DNA from: Chitinophagaceae bacterium
Lineage (GTDB): Bacteria; Bacteroidota; Bacteroidia; Chitinophagales; Chitinophagaceae
Assembly: GCA_023251285.1 (NCBI GenBank)
Contig: JAHEZB010000024.1
Span: 1-11,042, forward strand
Direction of reading: 5' to 3'
Length of the DNA stretch: 11,042 nt
The notes beneath the pieces were generated by a model. That model worked only from the letters and a program-made list of their open reading frames with translations, had not been told where the DNA came from and searched no databases. This document shows, piece after piece, positions 7,228-11,042 of this stretch (its first letter is position 1; every line of letters begins with the position of its first letter). The translations under genes were made by a program, and so were the position numbers.

Positions 7228-7638
7228 TTATAGGATTTCTGTTACCACATCAGACGGCTTGCTCAAAAGCCTGTGCAAGGGGCAAGAATCGGCGATAACC
7301 AGTAATCGCTTTCGCTGCTCATCATTCAATTGGCCCTTAACATGAAGATTGCAATAAAACGTATTATTACCTGACGACATCTGCGTACCCAATACTAAAT
7401 TCACCGTAATCTTTATCTCGTCAACTTTCCATTGCTTTCTTTGCACATACATGCGTAGTGTAATGGCTTTACAGGATGCAAGCGCTGCGCATAAATAATC
7501 GCCGGGCGCCGGGCCAAGGTCTTCGCCGCCTTTCTCGAGAGGTTCATCTACAATTAGTGAATGCTGATTTACCTGCAAATCGGAGGTATATCTGTCACTC
7601 GTATTAGTTACTTCTGCTGTCGCGACAATTTTAGCCAT
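7228..7638 (-). CDS. OsmC-family protein (thiol-dependent peroxide reductase-like)
   Basis: This 136-residue protein has the standard OsmC fold length. Signature elements are GGEDLGPAPGDYLCAALASC at 37-56 and DSCPLHRLL at 117-125. These supply the two conserved cysteines, C56 and C119, which in OsmC/Ohr proteins reduce organic hydroperoxides. The form with CPLHRLL resembles the broader OsmC/YhfA-like branch rather than classic Ohr. It has no signal peptide, so it should act in the cytoplasm. It starts 10 bp after the stop of the DsbA-like gene and is very likely co-transcribed with it. Its reductant is unknown; the adjacent thioredoxin-fold protein cannot donate thiols because it has no cysteines. 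Confidence 0.9.
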   Translation of the reverse strand: MAKIVATAEVTNTSDRYTSDLQVNQHSLIVDEPLEKGGEDLGPAPGDYLCAALASCKAITLRMYVQRKQWKVDEIKITVNLVLGTQMSSGNNTFYCNLHVKGQLNDEQRKRLLVIADSCPLHRLLSKPSDVVTEIL

Positions 7639-7648
7639 AAAGAAAATT

Positions 7649-8179
7649 TTATTGGTTTAAGACAGACTTGATGCTTTCTGCTAATAAGGCCTGCGTTATT
7701 TCTCCTTCTAATTTTTTCCCATTGATAAAAAAAGCCGGAACCTCCTTTACCCCAAGCCGGATACCATACTTTAAATCATCCTGAACATACACTCCGTATT
7801 TACCATTTACAAGATCATTTAAAAAAGATTTATTGGTAATTCCAATCTCTTTTGCATACGATTTCAGGCTGATAGTGCCCAGGTGTTTTGGGTTCGCAAA
7901 AAGCATTTCATGCATTTCTAAAAACTTTCCTTCCTGTGCCGCAGCAACTGCTGCTTCAGCAGCTTTCAGTGCTTTCTGATGAATACGCATCAAAGGAAAA
8001 TGCCGGAAATTGAGCTTTACTCTTCCGGCAAAATCTGTCAGAATCTTTTTAACCATTTCGTTTGCTTCAGCAGATTTGCGGCTTTCATAATCAATAAACG
8101 CCATTATCATAACCTCTGCTGCAGGATTTCCAATGATGATATCTTTTGATTCGATGAGAGTTTCATTTTTACCCAACAT
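7649..8179 (-). CDS. DsbA-like thioredoxin-fold protein lacking all cysteines
   Basis: The 176-residue protein matches the DsbA/Thioredoxin_4 layout: a first strand and active-site loop at 23-40 (VMIMAFIDYESRKSAEANE), an inserted helical domain at about 60-140 with FRHFPL, AAEAAVAAAQEGKFLEMHEM and KSYAKEIGI, and the cis-Pro loop GVKEVPAFFINGKKLEG with P148. At the position of the usual CPYC motif it has SRKS (33-36), and the whole protein contains no cysteine. It also has no signal peptide. It therefore cannot do dithiol-disulfide chemistry and may be a binding or scaffold version of the fold. The ATG at 8179 gives a normal-length N-terminus. It lies 13 bp after the GNAT gene and 10 bp before the OsmC gene, in an apparent operon. 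Confidence 0.88.
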   Translation of the reverse strand: MLGKNETLIESKDIIIGNPAAEVMIMAFIDYESRKSAEANEMVKKILTDFAGRVKLNFRHFPLMRIHQKALKAAEAAVAAAQEGKFLEMHEMLFANPKHLGTISLKSYAKEIGITNKSFLNDLVNGKYGVYVQDDLKYGIRLGVKEVPAFFINGKKLEGEITQALLAESIKSVLNQ

Positions 8180-8192
8180 TTATTGGCAATGT

Positions 8193-8489
8193 TTAATTTT
8201 TATTTTTCCAAATATCATCATACTCCTCCGGATGCCGTTTAAACTGTGCGAAAACATAAGGACACAGCGCGATAACTTGTAATTGATTCTTCCTTGCATA
8301 ATCTACCATCGCTGATAGTAGTTTCTTAGCAAGGCCGTGGCCTTCATAATCTGGTAAGACTTCTGTGTGATAAACTGTTAAGTCATTGCGGGAAATGCCG
8401 ATCTGCATTTCTGCAATCTGTTCATCATGGTCGTTTATGTAAAAATGCCCGTGATTCTTATCGTTTAAAGATAGTTGAACGTCTTCCAT
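8193..8489 (-). CDS. Small GNAT-family N-acetyltransferase (YjdJ/NATD1-like)
   Basis: At 98 residues this is a minimal acetyltransferase of the short GNAT class (Pfam Acetyltransf_CG type). Visible landmarks are the strand with YHTEVLPDYEG at 40-50, the acetyl-CoA pyrophosphate loop EGHGLAKKLLSAMVDYARKN at 49-68, and the characteristic end IALCPYVFAQFKRHPEEYDD at 73-92. The Cys-Pro-Tyr and Lys-Arg-His-Pro motifs are typical of this subfamily. The acceptor substrate is unknown for most members. It precedes the DsbA-like gene by 13 bp and follows the flavin oxidoreductase after 104 bp, so it may have its own promoter or be read through from upstream. Confidence 0.9.
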   Translation of the reverse strand: MEDVQLSLNDKNHGHFYINDHDEQIAEMQIGISRNDLTVYHTEVLPDYEGHGLAKKLLSAMVDYARKNQLQVIALCPYVFAQFKRHPEEYDDIWKNKN

Positions 8490-8508
8490 TATTATTGAGA
8501 TGAATGGT

Positions 8509-8569
8509 GATTGTGAATCGGGATTGTGAATTAAACTATTGTAAGCGAATTTAACCTATTCTAAACTAT
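8509..8569. promoter_or_regulatory. Repeated motifs in the gap upstream of the GNAT gene
   Basis: The 104-bp gap between the oxidoreductase stop and the GNAT start contains two kinds of direct repeat. GATTGTGAAT occurs at 8509-8518 and 8522-8531, 13 bp apart. TAAMCTAT occurs at 8532-8539, 8552-8559 and 8562-8569, at 20- and 10-bp spacing, hence in helical phase. This is the only larger gap inside the minus-strand run besides the one before the esterase, so an internal promoter with an operator array is plausible. No convincing Bacteroidota -7 box could be fixed. Confidence 0.3.
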
Positions 8570-8593
8570 CTGGTCCAATCTGACCCATGCAAA

Positions 8594-9634
8594 CTAGACT
8601 TTAGATTCAGTTTCATTCCTGATTACCGGTGCCACTTTAGTTCCAAACAATTCAATTGATTTCATCGTTAATTTATGTGGCACATTGCCAATACTTGCCT
8701 GCGCCATAAAACGGGTGTTGCCAAATAATTCATGTTCATACAATATTTTATCGATCACCTGTTGCACACTGCCAACCATCAAAGCGTTTTGAGGCAATCG
8801 TGAATTTTCAAACTGCTGCCGTGTGAGCGGCGGCCACCCTCTGTCACGTCCTACCCTATTCATCATACTGGCATAATATGGATAAAATTCATCACTGGCT
8901 TTTTGCGATTCTTCTCCAACATACACATGATTGTTCACCCCAAATTTCAATTCCGAAATCTCTTTGCCGGTTTTCTTTGCCGTTTCTTTATAAAGATTTA
9001 TAAACGGAGCAAATTGCTGTGGCATGCCTCCAATAATTGCCAACATCAAAGGCAAACCAAGTGTAGCAGCTCGGATAGCTGACGCCGGAGTGCCGCCCGC
9101 AGCAAGCCACACAGGGATATTTTGCTGATAAGGCCGCGGATAAACTCCCCGGTTATCAAGAGATGCGCGGTGTTTTCCTTTCCAGGATAATTTTTCGCTT
9201 TTATTAAGTGTCAGCAACAGATCTAATTTTTCGGTAAACAGTTCGTCATAATCTTTAAGATCATATCCGAATAAGGGAAATGATTCAATAAAAGATCCAC
9301 GTCCTGCCATAATTTCTGTGCGCCCATCAGACAAATGATCTATGGTAGAAAACTGCTGAAACACGCGGACCGGATCATCTGAGCTAAGCACTGTTACGGC
9401 ACTTGAAAGCTTAATTTTTTTAGTAACCATCGCTGCTGCAGCAAGTATTACTGCCGGCGATGACACCGCATAATCAGGACGGTGATGTTCACCAACGCCA
9501 AACACATCGAGGCCAAGTTGATCGGCTAATTGAATTTCTTCCATCAGATCTTTGATGCGCTGATGGGCGTTGATTGCCCTTCCAGGAAGCGTTTCAGGCT
9601 CCATATCTGCAAATGTGATTAGTCCTAATTCCAT
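8594..9634 (-). CDS. LLM-class flavin-dependent oxidoreductase (luciferase-like)
   Basis: The 346-residue protein is a single bacterial-luciferase-like TIM barrel. It begins with MELGLITFADMEPE. The stretch LGLDVFGVGEHHRPDYAVSS at 40-59 is the flavin-pocket signature, followed by the stretch from TVLSSDDPVR to STIDHLSDGRTEIMAGRGSF at 81-115. NIPVWLAAGGTPASAIRAA lies in the middle and TRFMAQASIGNVPH in the C-terminal part. Length and motifs agree with the YhbW-like group of FMN-dependent LLM oxidoreductases often found with OsmC-type and esterase genes. Substrate and reaction are not determined. It is the first gene of the minus-strand group, with a 93-bp leader separating it from the antiporter. 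Confidence 0.9.
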   Translation of the reverse strand: MELGLITFADMEPETLPGRAINAHQRIKDLMEEIQLADQLGLDVFGVGEHHRPDYAVSSPAVILAAAAMVTKKIKLSSAVTVLSSDDPVRVFQQFSTIDHLSDGRTEIMAGRGSFIESFPLFGYDLKDYDELFTEKLDLLLTLNKSEKLSWKGKHRASLDNRGVYPRPYQQNIPVWLAAGGTPASAIRAATLGLPLMLAIIGGMPQQFAPFINLYKETAKKTGKEISELKFGVNNHVYVGEESQKASDEFYPYYASMMNRVGRDRGWPPLTRQQFENSRLPQNALMVGSVQQVIDKILYEHELFGNTRFMAQASIGNVPHKLTMKSIELFGTKVAPVIRNETESKV

Positions 9635-9727
9635 TGAATTGATTCTTGAAATTGAAAATGTTTATTGTTTATTCATGCTAAATTATTGCCATTCTAACTC
9701 ATTCCTTTTTTATTTTACAAAATAAAT

Positions 9728-10954
9728 TTATTCATTATCCAATTTGGCCACCAGTTTGTTTAAGGTTAATCCCTGGATAATTATAGAAAAGATCACAATG
9801 AAATAACAGCTTGAAAGAATAATTTCACGATATGGTGACTCACGAAGCGATAATGCCATTGCAATAGAAATACCGCCGCGCAAACCAGCCCAGGTTAGAA
9901 TAAAAAGGTTGCTAAAGCTTACCCTGCGCAACAAAAATATCGCCGGCAATGCAACGCTTGCCAGTCTTGCAATTAATATAACCATAATAGAAAGAAGGCC
10001 GATGAGCCAATAATTATTTACGAAAGGCATCACCACCAATTGAAGTCCTATCATTACAAAAACGATGGTATTGAGAACACCATCTGCCAATTGCCAGATT
10101 CTACGTAGAAACTGGTTGGAAATATGCTTTTTATCCAGGCTTTTATTTCCAATGATCAAGCCGGCTGTAACGGCCGATAATGGAATAGATACAAGGAATT
10201 GATGAGCAATAAAAGAAATGGCCATGATAAGGGCAACTGATATTAAAAATATCGTTTGAAAATTCCTGATAGACCTTATCATCCTGTATCCTAAAAAACC
10301 GGCTACCAGTCCCACGCTGATTCCTCCCAATACTTCCTGTGTGAATAATCGGGCTATTCCTCCGATCGTCAAAGTTGCTCCCGACCGTTCTGCTATAGAT
10401 ATAAGCGTTACAAACAGAACCAAACCTATGGCATCATTAAACATAGATTCTCCTGAAATGATTGTATTGATCCTTGGTGAAATTTTTGATTTTTTTATAA
10501 TAGCAGCCACTGCAATCGGATCAGTAGGTGAAATAAGGGCGCCAAAAACAAAACAATAAATCAGAGGAATTTGAACAGGAAGTAGAAGTACTACCAAATA
10601 AAACAATCCCCCAAAAATAAAAGTGGAAATAAAAACACCCAGTGTACTCAATAATACGACCGGCCAACGTTGCTCTTTAAGCTTATGATAATCAAAATGA
10701 AGAGCGCTTGCAAAAAGCAGTAAACCAAGCATCACGTCAAGCAGCACCTTAGAAAAATTGATGCTTCCGGCAAATGTAATTATCGTTTCCGATAATCTGC
10801 TTCCCGTTTTACCTGCTATTAATATCAATACAGAAACTACTACTGAAATTGTAACGACACCTATGGTGCCGGGAAGTTTGATAAATCGTTCGTTCAAATA
10901 GGAAAATATGGCACTGATACAAAGAAGTAAAGTAATGATGGTTAAAAGATCCAT
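9728..10954 (-). CDS. CPA1-family Na+/H+ (cation:proton) antiporter
   Basis: The 408-residue integral membrane protein has about 12 hydrophobic segments starting at residue 3. Core ion-exchange motifs are ALISPTDPIAVAAIIKK at 139-155 (T144-D145-P146), ISGESMFNDAIGLVLF at 166-181 with the conserved N173-D174, and TWAGLRGGISIAMALSL at 354-370 with R359. These define the CPA1/NhaP-type exchangers, which swap cytoplasmic Na+ or K+ for protons in pH and salt homeostasis. There is no large cytoplasmic regulatory tail (the protein ends at LVAKLDNE), so it is a short form. The ATG at 10952-10954 places the first membrane helix immediately after the start. It lies upstream of the oxidoreductase on the same strand and could be a separate unit. 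Confidence 0.93.
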   Translation of the reverse strand: MDLLTIITLLLCISAIFSYLNERFIKLPGTIGVVTISVVVSVLILIAGKTGSRLSETIITFAGSINFSKVLLDVMLGLLLFASALHFDYHKLKEQRWPVVLLSTLGVFISTFIFGGLFYLVVLLLPVQIPLIYCFVFGALISPTDPIAVAAIIKKSKISPRINTIISGESMFNDAIGLVLFVTLISIAERSGATLTIGGIARLFTQEVLGGISVGLVAGFLGYRMIRSIRNFQTIFLISVALIMAISFIAHQFLVSIPLSAVTAGLIIGNKSLDKKHISNQFLRRIWQLADGVLNTIVFVMIGLQLVVMPFVNNYWLIGLLSIMVILIARLASVALPAIFLLRRVSFSNLFILTWAGLRGGISIAMALSLRESPYREIILSSCYFIVIFSIIIQGLTLNKLVAKLDNE

Positions 10955-10972
10955 ATCTGATTGTTGAGCAAT

Positions 10973-11001
10973 GTAACCCTCATCCGTATTATAAGGGTTA
11001 C
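10973..11001. promoter_or_regulatory. Inverted repeat in the leader of the antiporter gene
   Basis: GTAACCCT at 10973-10980 and AGGGTTAC at 10994-11001 form a perfect 8-bp dyad around a 13-base spacer, 19 bp upstream of the antiporter ATG. On the minus strand the spacer contains TATAAT. On the plus strand the dyad is followed by a T-rich tract (TTTGTTTTTC), which looks like a terminator pointing away from the antiporter. It may be an operator, a 5'-leader hairpin, or a terminator for a transcript from the plus strand. The dyad is seen; its role is open. Confidence 0.45.
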
Positions 11002-11042
11002 TTTGTTTTTCTAATTATTAAACGATTTAATTAATAAAATCA

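Noticed and set aside
10341..10559. Plus-strand open frame inside the antiporter gene
   Set aside because: It is a reverse-strand shadow of conserved antiporter helices, with no recognisable protein features.

Overview
The window looks like chromosomal DNA of a Bacteroidota bacterium, probably of the Chitinophagaceae/Sphingobacteriia type; this placement is inferred. The DNA is AT-rich and the genes lack clear Shine-Dalgarno sequences. Exported proteins have short signal peptides ending in Phe/Ser/Ala-x-Gln. The gene families (DUF6266, a TonB receptor with a YfiR-like protein, an alpha-L-rhamnosidase N-domain) are common in that phylum. No tRNA, rRNA, CRISPR array or insertion sequence is visible.

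Layout. (1) 1-858, minus strand: the start of a secreted alpha-L-rhamnosidase-like glycoside hydrolase that runs off the left edge. (2) 859-1149: a divergent intergenic region with a four-to-five-copy 11-bp tandem repeat, followed by a DUF6266 protein of unknown function (1150-1791, plus). (3) 1889-6375, plus: a compact signalling cluster of a TonB-dependent outer-membrane receptor, a periplasmic YfiR-family protein, a membrane histidine kinase with a CHASE8-like sensor, and a receiver-only response regulator. The kinase is broken by a frameshift exactly between its N box and the rest of its ATPase domain. (4) 6472-9634, minus: a probable stress/detoxification operon, in transcription order an LLM-class flavin oxidoreductase, a small GNAT acetyltransferase, a DsbA-like protein without any cysteine, an OsmC-family protein and a carboxylesterase. 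A 22-residue scrap of an alpha/beta-hydrolase C-terminus lies directly after the OsmC stop codon. (5) 9728-10954, minus: a CPA1-type Na+/H+ antiporter preceded by a perfect 8-bp inverted repeat.

The most interesting unit is region 3. It resembles the Pseudomonas YfiB-YfiR-YfiN arrangement (outer membrane protein, periplasmic repressor, CHASE8 inner-membrane sensor). Here the output is a histidine kinase and receiver rather than a diguanylate cyclase, and the outer-membrane element is a TonB receptor. In this genome copy the kinase appears disrupted, unless the frameshift is a sequencing error. The second set of leads comprises the 11-bp repeats beside the DUF6266 gene, the cysteine-free DsbA-like protein beside a cysteine-dependent OsmC protein, and the hydrolase remnant.
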